Below, piece after piece: positions 37,060-47,119 of a stretch of 64,000 bases of DNA; position 1 is the first letter of the stretch; each line of letters begins with the position of its first letter. The notes under the pieces were generated by a model, which did not search any database, was not told where the DNA came from, and worked only from the letters and a program-made list of their open reading frames with translations. Position numbers and translations under genes: made by a program. The stretch comes from Psychrobacter sp. FDAARGOS_221 (GTDB lineage: Bacteria > Pseudomonadota > Gammaproteobacteria > Pseudomonadales > Moraxellaceae): positions 2,914,001 to 2,978,000 of the forward strand of contig NZ_NWFK02000001.1 of NCBI RefSeq assembly GCF_002313155.2, given 5' to 3'.

Positions 37060-37656
37060 TTAAGGCGCGCTCACTCTCTCAATAGTGACGTTAGCGATAC
37101 CACGGCTAACTAAGCCGATTTTCTTCGCTGCGCCATATGATAAGTCTAGTACACGATTACCATGGAATGGACCACGATCATTAACCTTAACTATCACACT
37201 TTGACCATTTGACGTGTTTGTTACTTTCAATAAGGTGTTGAACGGCAATGAAGGGTGTGCCGCCGTTAATGAATGCATATTGAAGCGCTCACCACTGGCT
37301 GTCTTTCTACCATGGAACTTACCACCGTACCATGAGGCACGACCGCTTTGCTTAAATTTGTTCACCGCATTAGATGCCACTAAGGTTAGGTGTGACAACA
37401 CATCTTCATCATTTTGATTAACACCAGATGCTTTGCTGTTGATAAGCGAGCTGTTGGTCGCTAAAGATGACGGCTCAAAAGAGGTCTGTAGTAGAGAAGT
37501 TGGGTGGTTTTGTTTACGTGCTAACTCATTGAGTACACTGTCGATATCGCTTGGGGCTTTAACGCTTATAGTTTGCTTAGAATCCGTAGCGTGAGCTAAA
37601 GTAGATGCTCCAACCATGCATGCTAGCGCACATAACGCTGATGAGAATGTCTTCAT
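37060..37656 (-). CDS. RlpA-like septal ring lytic transglycosylase family protein
   Basis: A secreted protein: signal peptide of about 23 residues ending in LAHA. A double-psi beta-barrel (RlpA/DPBB) domain follows from about residue 105, with GRASWYGGKFHGRKTASGE, LPFNTLLKVTN and VKVNDRGPFHGNRVLDLS, the last containing the catalytic-type Asp of RlpA. It has no lipobox and no SPOR domain, so it is a shorter, probably periplasmic, relative of RlpA. It may act on glycan strands lacking stem peptides. 198 residues. Confidence 0.85.
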   Translation of the reverse strand: MKTFSSALCALACMVGASTLAHATDSKQTISVKAPSDIDSVLNELARKQNHPTSLLQTSFEPSSLATNSSLINSKASGVNQNDEDVLSHLTLVASNAVNKFKQSGRASWYGGKFHGRKTASGERFNMHSLTAAHPSLPFNTLLKVTNTSNGQSVIVKVNDRGPFHGNRVLDLSYGAAKKIGLVSRGIANVTIERVSAP

Positions 37657-38168
37657 AATTGCCTCGTAAGCATTTATCTAATGTAATAGAACTCAAAAGA
37701 TTATGCATTTACTATTAAAATATATCTTAAATCAAAACTTAATAGGATGAACTGAAAATATCAGTACATTAAGTCGATTTATATAAAGGGGGATGATTAA
37801 TCGCTGACTAATAACAAGCGCTTTAATCAATTCTGTTTAGTACCATGACTGTTAAAAATCATGTTGCTAAAGATACACAACAAGTGTCACAAATAGATTT
37901 GTCTGTGTTGTGGTTTTGTAACTTAACATTAATCGCAGGTATTTAGCAAGTGACCGACGCGTTTAATTCTAAATTATTTCCGAATTTTGCAAATAATAGC
38001 ACAAATTGGCATAGGTCAAACTAATACTTAAGGCGTAGGCTGCACACATAAAACGTTAAATTAAAGTTAATTTAGTGGCAGCCTACAGCCGAGGACCTAA
38101 TAAAAGCTACTCAATATAAGCCACTTAATATTAAGCTAATTGCTTGATATTAAATTATTGAGAGTAGA
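37657..38168. other. Intergenic region between greA and the RlpA-like gene
   Basis: 512 bases. Holds an extended inverted repeat at 38035-38086, listed separately, and AT-rich sequence that must include the RlpA-like gene's promoter. No ORF is supported. Confidence 0.5.
38035..38086. repeat. Long inverted repeat downstream of greA
   Basis: GTAGGCTGC (38035-38043) pairs with GCAGCCTAC (38078-38086), extended by outer GGC/GCC with a one-base bulge, and encloses a second AT palindrome (AAATTAA-AG-TTAATTT). No T run follows on either strand, so it is not a standard terminator. It could be a repetitive extragenic element or stabilise the greA mRNA 3' end. Confidence 0.55.
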
Positions 38169-38645
38169 TTAGTCATAGACGACTTCAACAATTTCAAACT
38201 CTACAACGCCACTTGGGGTCTGAATACGGGCTTCGTCGCCTTCTTCTTTACCAATTAGGCCACGAGCGATAGGCGAGTTGACAGAGATTTTGTTGTTTTT
38301 AAAGTCTGCTTCGTCGTCACCAACGATTTGATAGCGTTTCTCTTCTTCTGTCTCTAAGTTCTCGATAACAACAGTAACGCCAAACACCACACGACCTTCG
38401 CGAGGCAGTGTTGTTGGGTCAATCACCTGGGCACCAGAAAGTTTGGCTTCGATATCACGAATACGTGCTTCACAAAAACCTTGTTGTTCACGGGCAGCAT
38501 GATATTCTGCATTTTCTTTTAAGTCGCCGTGTTCACGGGCTTCAGCAATCGCCGCAGTGATACGTGGACGATCAACAGTCTTTAACTCTTTTAACTCAGC
38601 TTCAAGTGCTGCATGCCCTTGTGGCGTCATAGGATAACGTTGCAT
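38169..38645 (-). CDS. greA: Transcription elongation factor GreA
   Basis: Rescues backtracked RNA polymerase by stimulating transcript cleavage. N-terminal coiled coil (about residues 8-75) with the acidic tip loop, [15 protein letters not shown], and a C-terminal FKBP-like domain with [18 protein letters not shown]. The ATG at 38645 (158 residues, as in E. coli) follows AAGGAAG and is preferred to an upstream in-frame start at 38696. Lies downstream of carB, as in many gammaproteobacteria. Confidence 0.97.
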   Translation of the reverse strand: MQRYPMTPQGHAALEAELKELKTVDRPRITAAIAEAREHGDLKENAEYHAAREQQGFCEARIRDIEAKLSGAQVIDPTTLPREGRVVFGVTVVIENLETEEEKRYQIVGDDEADFKNNKISVNSPIARGLIGKEEGDEARIQTPSGVVEFEIVEVVYD

Positions 38646-38925
38646 ATCATCTTCCTTATATAGATAAAACGAATAAACCAATAAATGACCAATCAATAAG
38701 CTAATAAATCAGCTAAGTGAATAAATAAAAAAACACCACAGCGCCTATTATTATAGGCACTGTGCGTCTCATACATTAATAGTGTGCTTAAACGATCTGT
38801 TAGAAATGGCTCGAGTACAGCCAATAATCGCTGACGCCGCTCCTAACAAAAATTGCTAACCGAAATTGTCGATTAGCAATTAAAAAACGATTAAGATTTG
38901 AGCAAATAAATTATTTAATTAGCCG

Positions 38926-41900
38926 TTATTTAGCAGTAGCGGCTTGCTCGTGCAAGGTTTGCAACTTGTATACATCAAATGGCAAATCAATGGCGTAAGA
39001 CTTACATACTGCATCAGCTGCGCCTAAGGTTGTCACGTAGAACACCTTGCTTTGTAGAGCGTTGCGGCGGATAGAGAATGAGTCCTCTTGCGCTTGTTTG
39101 CCTTCAGTAGTATTTATAATAAGGTCAATCTCACCATTTTTCAAGGCATCAACCACGTGTGGACGGCCTTCAGTTACCTTATTGACGCGCTGACACTCGA
39201 TACCTTGCTCATTTAAGAAGGCTTGTGTGCCTGATGTAGCAATCAATTTGAAGCCATAATCGATAAGCTGCTTAGCGATAGGGGCAAGGCTTGGCTTATC
39301 ACTGTCACGTACTGAAATAAAGACAGTTTTGACCTCATCACCTTTAGGTAATCCTGGTAGACGCTCATTGGTACCGATAATACCTTTATAGAAGGCTTCA
39401 CCAAAGGTTTTGCCAACACCCATAACTTCACCGGTTGATTTCATCTCTGGGCTTAAGATTGGATCAACACCTGGGAACTTAGCAAATGGGAATACTGACT
39501 CTTTCACCGCAAAGAATGCAGGCTTAATTTCTTGAGTAAACTGCTGCTCTTCTAGTGATTTACCAGCCATGCTGCGTGCTGCAACCTGTGCTAAAGAAGT
39601 ACCAATACACTTAGAAACAAAAGGTACGGTACGTGCTGCACGAGGGTTCACTTCAAGAATGTAAACCGTGCCGTCTTTTACCGCAAACTGTACGTTCATC
39701 AGACCAACAACGCCAAGCTCTTTGGCCATCGCAATAGTTTGCTCACGCATCTCATCGCAAATCTCTTCAGATAGCGAGTAAGGAGGCAATGAACAGGCTG
39801 AGTCACCTGAGTGAACACCGGCTTGCTCAATGTGCTGCATGATACCGCCGATTACCACTTGCTTGCCATCACTCACACAGTCGACATCCACTTCGATGGC
39901 GTCATCTAAGAAGCGGTCAAGCAATACAGGTGCTTCGTTAGAGGCCTGTACCGCAGTGCGTAAGTAGTGCTTCAGCTCGTCTTCGTTATAAACGATTTCC
40001 ATCGCACGGCCACCTAGAACGTATGATGGGCGTACAACCAGTGGGTAACCTACATCTTGGGCTTTGACCAGACCATCTTCCATGCTGGTTGCTAAAGCGT
40101 TAGGCGGCTGAATCAGGTTTAACTGCTGAATCATGTGCTGGAAGCGTTCACGGTCTTCAGCGCGGTCGATAGCGTCTGGAGAAGTACCAATAATGTTAAC
40201 GCCAGCCGCTTCTAAGCTACGCGCAAGTTTCAATGGTGTTTGACCACCAAACTGTACGATAACGCCGTCTGGCTTCTCAATGCGCACAATCTCAAGCACG
40301 TCTTCTAAGGTAATAGACTCGAAGTATAGACGGTCTGAGGTGTCATAATCGGTAGAAACGGTTTCAGGGTTACAGTTAACCATGATGGTCTCATAGCCGT
40401 CTTCACGCATTGCAAGTGCCGCGTGTACACAGCAGTAATCGAACTCAATACCTTGACCGATACGGTTTGGACCGCCGCCGATAACCATGATTTTCTTGTT
40501 ATCAGTTGGGTTGGCTTCACACTCTTCGTCATAAGTTGAGTACATATAAGCAGTTGAGGTCGAAAACTCTGCGGCACAGGTGTCAACACGCTTATACACA
40601 GGGTACACTTCTAGGTCCCAGCGTTTTTTGCGTAATTGCTTTTGCGATACGCCAAGTAGCTTAGCCAAACGTAAGTCTGATAAGCCTTTACGTTTGAACT
40701 TGCGTAAGTTTATCGCATTGATACCACCAAAGCCTAACTGTTTCACTTGTTCTTCAGTTTTAACGATATCTTCAATCTGAACTAAGAACCAAGGATCGAT
40801 ATTGGTTAGGTTAAACACCTCATCGACACTCATACCAAAGCGGAATGCATCGGCAAGATAGAATATACGCTCAGGTGTTGGTACGGTTAGACGCTGTTTA
40901 AGCTCTGATTTTACTTTATCAGCACTTAGCTTGCCTTCTTTAAGCGCAGCAAAATCAATTTGCTCATCAAAGCCGTCAGCACCAGTCTCAAGGCCACGTA
41001 ATGCTTTATGCATAGACTCTTGGAAGTTACGGCCGATAGCCATTACTTCACCAACAGACTTCATCTGAGTTGATAAGATGTTTTCTGCTTGCGGGAATTT
41101 TTCAAAGTTAAAGCGTGGAATCTTAGTAACGACGTAATCGATTGATGGCTCAAAGCTGGCTGGTGTTTTACCGCCAGTGATGTCGTTTTGAAGCTCATCT
41201 AGAGTATAACCGACTGCTAGTTTTGCAGCGATTTTAGCAATAGGGAAGCCGGTTGCTTTTGAGGCTAATGCAGATGAGCGTGACACACGTGGGTTCATCT
41301 CGATCACAACCATACGGCCTGTTTTTGGATTGACACCAAACTGTACGTTTGAACCGCCAGTTTCAACACCAATCTCACGCAATACAGCCAATGAGGCGTT
41401 ACGCATGATTTGGTATTCTTTATCGGTAAGCGTCTGAGCAGGGGCAACAGTGATTGAGTCACCGGTATGTACACCCATAGGGTCTACGTTTTCGATGGCA
41501 CAAATAATGATACAGTTGTCATTTTTGTCGCGTACCACTTCCATCTCGTATTCTTTCCAGCCGATTAATGACTCATCAATCAATAACTGGTTGGTAGGCG
41601 ATAAATCAAAACCACGCTCACAAATTTCGATAAACTCGTCACGGTTATAAGCGATACCGCCGCCAGAACCACCCATGGTAAATGACGGACGAATGATACA
41701 AGGGAAACCAAGTTTGCTTTGAATATCAAACGCTTCTTCCATGCTTTCCGCGATTTCAGCGCGTGGACACTCAAGACCAATACGCTTCATCGCTTGGTCA
41801 AATAGGTCACGGTCTTCTGCCATTTCGATGGCATCTTTGGTAGCACCGATCAACTCAACGTTATATTTTTCTAATACACCGTTTCTATCTAAATCTAATG

Positions 41901-42195
41901 CACAGTTTAGTGCCGTTTGACCGCCCATGGTTGGCAAGATAGCGTCTGGACGTTCTTTGTCGATGATTTGCTCAACCGTTTGCCAAGTGATTGGCTCAAT
42001 ATAGGTTGCATCTGCCATGACAGGGTCAGTCATGATAGTGGCAGGGTTTGAGTTGACTAGAATAACGCGGTAGCCTTCTTCACGAAGCGCTTTACAAGCC
42101 TGCGCACCTGAGTAATCAAACTCACATGCTTGACCGATAACGATAGGGCCGGCGCCGATGATTAGGATGCTTTTAATGTCGGTACGTTTTGGCAT
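38926..42195 (-). CDS. carB: Carbamoyl-phosphate synthase large subunit
   Basis: Makes carbamoyl phosphate from bicarbonate, ATP and ammonia passed from CarA, for arginine and pyrimidine synthesis. Two ATP-grasp halves (carboxyphosphate half with [17 protein letters not shown], carbamate half with [17 protein letters not shown]), then the C-terminal MGS-like allosteric domain. 1089 residues, standard. It is separated from carA by an unknown gene and about 108 bases, so its expression relative to carA may be altered, though no terminator lies between. Confidence 0.97.
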   Translation of the reverse strand: MPKRTDIKSILIIGAGPIVIGQACEFDYSGAQACKALREEGYRVILVNSNPATIMTDPVMADATYIEPITWQTVEQIIDKERPDAILPTMGGQTALNCALDLDRNGVLEKYNVELIGATKDAIEMAEDRDLFDQAMKRIGLECPRAEIAESMEEAFDIQSKLGFPCIIRPSFTMGGSGGGIAYNRDEFIEICERGFDLSPTNQLLIDESLIGWKEYEMEVVRDKNDNCIIICAIENVDPMGVHTGDSITVAPAQTLTDKEYQIMRNASLAVLREIGVETGGSNVQFGVNPKTGRMVVIEMNPRVSRSSALASKATGFPIAKIAAKLAVGYTLDELQNDITGGKTPASFEPSIDYVVTKIPRFNFEKFPQAENILSTQMKSVGEVMAIGRNFQESMHKALRGLETGADGFDEQIDFAALKEGKLSADKVKSELKQRLTVPTPERIFYLADAFRFGMSVDEVFNLTNIDPWFLVQIEDIVKTEEQVKQLGFGGINAINLRKFKRKGLSDLRLAKLLGVSQKQLRKKRWDLEVYPVYKRVDTCAAEFSTSTAYMYSTYDEECEANPTDNKKIMVIGGGPNRIGQGIEFDYCCVHAALAMREDGYETIMVNCNPETVSTDYDTSDRLYFESITLEDVLEIVRIEKPDGVIVQFGGQTPLKLARSLEAAGVNIIGTSPDAIDRAEDRERFQHMIQQLNLIQPPNALATSMEDGLVKAQDVGYPLVVRPSYVLGGRAMEIVYNEDELKHYLRTAVQASNEAPVLLDRFLDDAIEVDVDCVSDGKQVVIGGIMQHIEQAGVHSGDSACSLPPYSLSEEICDEMREQTIAMAKELGVVGLMNVQFAVKDGTVYILEVNPRAARTVPFVSKCIGTSLAQVAARSMAGKSLEEQQFTQEIKPAFFAVKESVFPFAKFPGVDPILSPEMKSTGEVMGVGKTFGEAFYKGIIGTNERLPGLPKGDEVKTVFISVRDSDKPSLAPIAKQLIDYGFKLIATSGTQAFLNEQGIECQRVNKVTEGRPHVVDALKNGEIDLIINTTEGKQAQEDSFSIRRNALQSKVFYVTTLGAADAVCKSYAIDLPFDVYKLQTLHEQAATAK

Positions 42196-42303
42196 AAGTC
42201 TCTCTTTTATTTCTTCAAATGTGTATTAGTAAGTAATATCAACTCGCTCTTTTAAAGCTTAAATATTGAAAAAAGTTAAAATGGCATGAGCATTACATAA
42301 ACT

Positions 42304-42816
42304 TTAGTGAATATTATCAAATGCTATATTCAGGTCTTTAAAATATTCTTCCCAGCTTTCAATTGAGTTCGAATAGTTGTAATTACCAATATTTACTATA
42401 TGTTCAATGACTTGTAGAGATTGATCGAAAGTTAAATACTCATTATTAGCTAACAATTCGGCAAACTCCCCCATTTCAGATATTGTAAAACCGTATTCAT
42501 ATTTAGCCTGCAGTATGTCATCTTTAAGAACTGCAGTGAGCTCATCATTAAAATCATCATTATGAATATATACGATCTCGGGAATAACACGCTCTAATAA
42601 TTCAAAAGGGTAGATCTTATTAAGCTTTAAAAGTATAGAGAATGCCCAATTCCAGCGTTCGTAAGGCTTTAAGGATTGCATCTTAAATTGGCACTGATTT
42701 CTAAAATTATTAACGGCTAACTGCCAAGTATTCTCATTAGATGCAGATCTCACTTTACAAAAGCTCTTACAATGCTGAATACTAGCTATAAAAATATTTT
42801 TTATTTTTTCGACCAT
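42304..42816 (-). CDS. Unknown protein inserted between carA and carB
   Basis: 170 residues, not recognised. It begins five bases after the carA stop, with the likely Shine-Dalgarno inside the end of carA, so it would be translated from the car mRNA. No signal peptide or clear membrane segment; rich in Asn, Ile, Lys, Glu and aromatic residues, helical in appearance, with Cys at 16, 20 and 37. Its AT-richness contrasts with carA and carB. Size and composition resemble the two unknown proteins of the radA island. A small defence-, immunity- or toxin-linked protein is possible, but unproven. Confidence 0.6.
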   Translation of the reverse strand: MVEKIKNIFIASIQHCKSFCKVRSASNENTWQLAVNNFRNQCQFKMQSLKPYERWNWAFSILLKLNKIYPFELLERVIPEIVYIHNDDFNDELTAVLKDDILQAKYEYGFTISEMGEFAELLANNEYLTFDQSLQVIEHIVNIGNYNYSNSIESWEEYFKDLNIAFDNIH

Positions 42817-42821
42817 CTAAA

Positions 42822-44075
42822 CTAACTTTTAGCGTCAGCCAACATCTGTGCAAACTTGTTAAACAACAAAGCAGCATCATGTGGGCCGGGGCTTGCTTCA
42901 GGGTGACCTTGGAAGCTAAAGACAGGCTTATTGGTCAGCTCAATACCTTGGTTGGTACCATCGAATAACGAGCGATGCGTTGGCTTAACGTTATCTGGCA
43001 GTGTTGATTCATCAATTGCGAAGCCGTGGTTCTGGCTGGTAATCATCACCTTTTGAGTCTCAAGGTCTTGTACTGGATGGTTCGCACCGTGATGACCGGT
43101 TTTCATTTTCATAGTTTTTGCACCGCTGGCAAGACCAACCAACTGATGACCTAAGCAGATACCAAAGGTAGGTACGTTGGTTTCTTCAATGATGTGACGT
43201 ACGGCCTCGATTGCGTAGCCACAAGCTGCAGGGTCTCCAGGGCCGTTTGATAAGAAGATACCGTCTGGGTTCATCGCTAATACATCTGCGATAGGTGTAG
43301 TCGCTGGAACAACGGTTACTTTACAGCCGATGTCGACCAGCATACGTAAGATGTTGGTTTTGGTACCAAAGTCGTAAGCAACCACATCATATTTGTGCTC
43401 AATGTGCTCACCTAGCTGTTTGTAGTAGCCGCCAGTCTCGCTTTCGGTTACGCCATGTACACCGCGGTCAGCCAGTTCCCACGTGCCTGCTGTCCATTCA
43501 AAACCGTCAGGGTGGGTGCATTCTTTTGCTAAATCCATGCCTTCAAGACCAGCAAAGCCTTTGGCAAGTTCTAATGCTTTTTCGATATCGTCATCGCTTA
43601 AAGTTTCACCATTACTGGCGGTCATAATACAGCCATTTTGAGCGCCTTTATCACGCAAAATTCGGGTCAATTTGCGGGTGTCGATTTCAGCGATAGCAAC
43701 GGTTTCTTGACGAGTAAGATAATCAGATAGACTTTCTGAGTTACGGAAGTTTGAGGTGGTCATAGTGGCATCACGGATGATAAGTCCTTCAGCCCATACT
43801 TGATGCTTAAAATCAATATTACCTGATTCCGCATCTTCACTGTTGGTACCTGTGTTACCAATATGAGGGTAGGTTAGGGTGACGATTTGCTTGGCATAGC
43901 TGGGGTCAGTCAATATTTCTTGGTAGCCAGTCATTGACGTATTAAATACCACTTCACCAACACGGTGACCTGCAGCACCTATTGAGATTCCACGAAAAAT
44001 ACTGCCATCGGCCAACGCCAGCACAGCTTCAGTTTGTTGAGAGTTATTGTGTGTTGTGTCTTGTTGTACGCCCAT
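42822..44075 (-). CDS. carA: Carbamoyl-phosphate synthase small subunit
   Basis: Glutaminase subunit that supplies ammonia to CarB. The class I amidotransferase domain contains FLSNGPGDP, the nucleophile Cys307 in FGICLGHQ, and the His/Glu of [11 protein letters not shown] near the C-terminus. 417 residues; the N-terminal ~20 are a Gln/Asn-rich extension. AAGGGTGG is the Shine-Dalgarno before the ATG. A promoter, a 32-codon leader ORF and an overlapping terminator lie upstream (44190-44346). Confidence 0.97.
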   Translation of the reverse strand: MGVQQDTTHNNSQQTEAVLALADGSIFRGISIGAAGHRVGEVVFNTSMTGYQEILTDPSYAKQIVTLTYPHIGNTGTNSEDAESGNIDFKHQVWAEGLIIRDATMTTSNFRNSESLSDYLTRQETVAIAEIDTRKLTRILRDKGAQNGCIMTASNGETLSDDDIEKALELAKGFAGLEGMDLAKECTHPDGFEWTAGTWELADRGVHGVTESETGGYYKQLGEHIEHKYDVVAYDFGTKTNILRMLVDIGCKVTVVPATTPIADVLAMNPDGIFLSNGPGDPAACGYAIEAVRHIIEETNVPTFGICLGHQLVGLASGAKTMKMKTGHHGANHPVQDLETQKVMITSQNHGFAIDESTLPDNVKPTHRSLFDGTNQGIELTNKPVFSFQGHPEASPGPHDAALLFNKFAQMLADAKS

Positions 44076-44189
44076 ATTACCACCCTTTTAATTCGTGTTT
44101 ATCATGACCTGAGAGTTATCCATATTGCAACCATTGTTGGTTTAAAACAAGCCAAAAGCTTAAGTTCAAACAAGTTTAAAACAATTCAA

Positions 44190-44288
44190 TTAACAAATTT
44201 TGGTCACAAAAAAGCGAGCAGGCCAATGACAGAAAACAACAAGATCACTAAAGGAAATTTTATTAGTGAGTGTTGCCAACTGTGTCAT
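44190..44288 (-). CDS. Putative carA leader peptide, 32 residues
   Basis: ATG at 44288 preceded by GCGAG, stop TAA at 44190. The peptide ends in a striking VVFCHWPARFFVTKIC, encoded across the U-rich 3' arm and the U6 tract of the terminator. The Shine-Dalgarno is itself the 5' arm of the terminator stem, so translation start and termination exclude each other. The layout (promoter, short ORF, U-rich pause region, terminator inside the ORF, structural gene) is that of the pyrBI-type attenuators of enterobacteria. The function is inferred. Confidence 0.6.
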   Translation of the reverse strand: MTQLATLTNKISFSDLVVFCHWPARFFVTKIC

Positions 44289-44300
44289 GTCTACTCGCTT
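44208..44300 (-). promoter_or_regulatory. Putative attenuator (intrinsic terminator with nested helices) before carA
   Basis: On the minus strand AAGCGAG (44300-44294) pairs with CTCGCTT (44218-44212), followed by TTTTTT. Inside, ATGACA (44288-44283) pairs with TGTCAT (44231-44226) and TCACTAA with TTAGTGA (44269-44245) around an 11-base loop. A U-rich run (about 44246-44228) lies before the 3' arm, where polymerase could pause when UTP is low. The outer stem encloses a long loop, so its strength needs folding to judge. Confidence 0.6.
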
Positions 44301-44317
44301 AGGTACAGATTTCGCGT

Positions 44318-44346
44318 ATTATACAAAACATAGTATTAAATGGCTA
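44318..44346 (-). promoter_or_regulatory. Probable carA promoter
   Basis: On the minus strand TAGCCA (44346-44341), 17-base spacer, consensus -10 TATAAT (44323-44318). Transcription would start about 44311, some 20 bases before the leader ORF's ATG. Confidence 0.65.
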
Positions 44347-44444
44347 CAACTATTATGCAATTTTTTTAATCTGTTACGCCTATTTTTTATTACTCCTACT
44401 GTCTATAAAACCAAACAGGACTTTACTGTTAAGAAACCATCATA

Positions 44445-44993
44445 TTAGAAGCTATAATGTACCGCCAATTGGTACGACTCAGGTGCTAAGTTAGCGCTGA
44501 CATGTAGGGTATCGTCATAATAGCTCTTAGTTAAAAACATGCTACTGGCCACGCCCAACGCTGCGCCGGCAAGGACATCTGTGGTGTGGTGTTTGTCTGC
44601 TTCTAGTCGACTGTAACCCACAAAGGTGGCACCGATGTAAGCGGGAATACTGTATTCAAAGCCATAACGCTTATGAATAAAGCTGGCGCCTTGAAACGCA
44701 ATCGATGTATGTGCAGAGGGGAATGAGTCGTTATCACTGTGATCAGGGCGCTCACGGTCTACGGTTTTTTTAAGTCCATAAGTGGTCACCGCATTGGCAG
44801 CAAAGGATTTATAAAACTGCATTCGCCCTTCAGGGTCATCCATATAATAGGTAGAGCCATAGGCCAACGCAGGGATGGCGACCATCATGATATCACCGGC
44901 GGTCTCGATATCTGAGCTGTTGGCATAAGAAGGGGTTGCTGTCAGTAACGAGCCTGAAAGTACAATAAGTGCTGCGCTGTGCTTATGCGACAT
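44445..44993 (-). CDS. PAP2-family phosphatase, probably periplasmic
   Basis: Type 2 phosphatidic acid phosphatase fold. The three-part active site is present: KKTVDRERP, FPSAHTS and SRLEADKHHTTD, with the expected Lys, Arg, Ser, His, Arg and His residues. A signal peptide (about residues 1-24, ending PSYANSS) suggests secretion. At 182 residues it is short, with hydrophobic segments in the core. Substrate could be a lipid phosphate or undecaprenyl pyrophosphate; sequence does not say. It is followed by the carA regulatory region on the same strand. Confidence 0.85.
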   Translation of the reverse strand: MSHKHSAALIVLSGSLLTATPSYANSSDIETAGDIMMVAIPALAYGSTYYMDDPEGRMQFYKSFAANAVTTYGLKKTVDRERPDHSDNDSFPSAHTSIAFQGASFIHKRYGFEYSIPAYIGATFVGYSRLEADKHHTTDVLAGAALGVASSMFLTKSYYDDTLHVSANLAPESYQLAVHYSF

Positions 44994-45114
44994 GAGTGTG
45001 TCCTAATAAAGTAGCTGTTTTTATAAAGTTAGCTATTGTTGACTATCTAATTAAAAATCTTTTATTAACTGGCTTTTGTTAAGTAGCTTGTTAGTCACTA
45101 GTATCGATAACCAG

Positions 45115-46200
45115 CTATTGCTGAGCTTGACGCTTACGATACTGAATAGAGTTAAATAATGATAAGCCAATAAATGCCACACCAATCAATCCAGTGACCA
45201 GCTCTGGAACATGAAACTTCATCGACAGTAGCATAATAATGGCCAACGCACCGATGGCATAATGGGCGCCATGCTCAAGATAAACGAATTCATTAAGTGT
45301 GCCTTTGTCGACCAAAAATAAAGTCATAGAACGTACAAACATCGCACCAATTGCCAAGCCTAACATGATGATAATCACATCATTGGTAATGGCAAACGCA
45401 CCAATAACACCATCAAAACTAAAAGAAGCGTCGAGCACTTCAAGATAGATAAAGCCAGCGATACCACCTTTTAAAATAGTGGTCGACACGCCAGCGGTAT
45501 TGGTAATCACATTGCCTTGTGCGTCAGTCAGCACCTCGTCATCATCTTCAGCGCCGCTACTGCCTTCAAGCAGGCTTGAGAGCACATTCACGCCCAGATA
45601 CACTAAGATACCCCAAATACCAGCAATCAAGATGGCCGACTCTTTGGCTTCATCAACCCAACTAAGTGAAATCATCAATACCACGATGGCCACAAAGGTA
45701 CTCATGGCATCCACTTTGCTAAAGCGGGTCAATTTGCGCTCAAACCAGTCAAACCAATGCACTTCTTTATCACCAAAGATAAAGGTTAAGAACACCAATA
45801 ATAAGAACATACCACCAAAGGCAGAAATTTCAGCATGGTGAGCGTTTAGGTGCTCTGCATATTGGGCTGGATTGTTTAAAGCCAATTGAATCACTTCGAC
45901 GAAGCCAAGCTTTGCAGTGACGGCCACAATGACGATAGGGAAGATAAGGCGCATGCCAAATACAGCCACTAAAATACCAAGGGTTAAGAAGATTTTTTTC
46001 CAAAAATCATTCCAACCTTTTAAGATAGAGGCGTTTACCACCGCATTATCAAAAGAAAGTGAAATCTCCATCACTGCCAAAATAGCGGTAATAGCCAGTG
46101 CGCTAAATAAGCCAGCAATACCGCTGTGAGAGTAGCCCCACCAAGCGGCAGCGATTAAACAGGCGATGGTGAAAATGATATCAAATAAAAAATGACGCAT
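45115..46200 (-). CDS. DUF475 family membrane protein (TerC-like)
   Basis: Polytopic membrane protein of about 361 residues with 8-9 hydrophobic segments. The EISLSFDNAVVNASIL motif near residue 45 and the second SFDGVIGAFAITNDVIIIMLG are typical of DUF475 and the wider TerC/Alx group, which includes proteins tied to metal-ion handling and tellurite resistance. An acidic loop with EDDDEVL lies between. The ATG at 46200 follows GGA; an upstream TTG at 46302 would give a 34-residue N-terminal extension without a ribosome site. Ion specificity unknown. Confidence 0.82.
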   Translation of the reverse strand: MRHFLFDIIFTIACLIAAAWWGYSHSGIAGLFSALAITAILAVMEISLSFDNAVVNASILKGWNDFWKKIFLTLGILVAVFGMRLIFPIVIVAVTAKLGFVEVIQLALNNPAQYAEHLNAHHAEISAFGGMFLLLVFLTFIFGDKEVHWFDWFERKLTRFSKVDAMSTFVAIVVLMISLSWVDEAKESAILIAGIWGILVYLGVNVLSSLLEGSSGAEDDDEVLTDAQGNVITNTAGVSTTILKGGIAGFIYLEVLDASFSFDGVIGAFAITNDVIIIMLGLAIGAMFVRSMTLFLVDKGTLNEFVYLEHGAHYAIGALAIIMLLSMKFHVPELVTGLIGVAFIGLSLFNSIQYRKRQAQQ

Positions 46201-46348
46201 AGGGTGTCCAGATAACCAGATAAATAGTGCTATAGTTGCTGATGCAGATGATAGCATGAGATGAGGTGACAATAAATTGACTTTAGTTGCCGAGCTCACC
46301 AAGATATATAAAACATTTATAAAAAGTGTTTAAGGTCGTTATTGTCAG

Positions 46349-46374
46349 TCAGTGTCAGTGTCAGTGTCAGTGTC
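46349..46374. repeat. Short hexamer tandem repeat TCAGTG
   Basis: 4.3 copies of TCAGTG, in the gap between the DUF475 gene and the gamma carbonic anhydrase gene. Confidence 0.8.
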
Positions 46375-46471
46375 TGCGCTTTAAAAGTGTTGAAAACACT
46401 GACTTTTCAGGTTCTATAGACCTAAAACAATAGCTGCGAGTATAAACCATAAATGAGACAAGGAATATATA

Positions 46472-47008
46472 ATGATATATCAATTTTTGGATAAAACGCC
46501 TAAGTTTGCTGCTCCCTTCAACGGTTGGGTTGCAGAGAGCGCTCAAGTCATTGGTGATGTCTATTTAGGGCACAAGGCCAGTGTCTGGTTTGGCGCAGTG
46601 ATTCGTGGAGATAACGAGCGCATACACATCGGTGATTATACTAATGTGCAGGAAAACGTGGTGATTCATACCGATGCGGGTATTGAGGTGAATATTGGCG
46701 ATTATGTCACTATTGGTCATTTGGCAATGCTGCATGGCTGTCAGGTTGGTGATAATAGCTTGATTGGTATCGGCGCAGTGGTGCTAAACAATGCCAAAAT
46801 TGGCAAAAACTGTATTATCGGTGCCAAAGCGCTAGTGACAGAAGGCAAGGAGATTCCAGATAACTCATTAGTCATGGGCGCACCGGCAAAAGTAGTGAAA
46901 ACCTTAAGTGATGAGCAAGTGGCCATGTTAAAATTATCGGCGCAACACTATGCTGAAAAGTGCCAACAGTTTAAAACAGGATTACTGGCGGTAGCGCAGC
47001 CTGAATAA
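46472..47008 (+). CDS. Gamma carbonic anhydrase family protein (YrdA-like)
   Basis: Left-handed beta-helix protein with hexapeptide repeats (from about residue 30 to 140). The metal-binding histidines expected for gamma-class enzymes lie in the blocks VVIHTDAG and [14 protein letters not shown]. It is 178 residues, the size of E. coli YrdA. Whether it hydrates CO2 is not known for this subgroup. AAGGAATATATA precedes the ATG. Confidence 0.88.
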   Translation: MIYQFLDKTPKFAAPFNGWVAESAQVIGDVYLGHKASVWFGAVIRGDNERIHIGDYTNVQENVVIHTDAGIEVNIGDYVTIGHLAMLHGCQVGDNSLIGIGAVVLNNAKIGKNCIIGAKALVTEGKEIPDNSLVMGAPAKVVKTLSDEQVAMLKLSAQHYAEKCQQFKTGLLAVAQPE

Positions 47009-47119
47009 TCGCCTGTTAATTGGTGTTTTATTGAAGATAGTTTTTTAACTGTTTATTAAAGACCGTTTATTAAAACTGTGTTTTAAAGTTTGGTTGTTAA
47101 ATAACGTATGAGAGAAAGT

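Larger units (their letters stand above)
44076..44444. other. carA leader region
   Basis: 369 bases upstream of carA. From the far end: promoter (44318-44346), short leader ORF (44190-44288) overlapping a terminator-like structure (44208-44300), then ~130 bases of AT-rich sequence to the carA ribosome site. Confidence 0.7.

Noticed and set aside
44034-44333. 99-codon plus-strand ORF across the carA leader
   Set aside because: Antisense to the carA start and leader; no ribosome site; explained by the leader features on the other strand.
46201-46302. 34-codon N-terminal extension of the DUF475 protein from a TTG
   Set aside because: No ribosome site for the TTG, and the family N-terminus matches the ATG at 46200.
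47108-47119. Upstream ATG for the HAD-IB phosphatase
   Set aside because: No ribosome site; the ATG 12 bases later has GAGAGAAAG before it.
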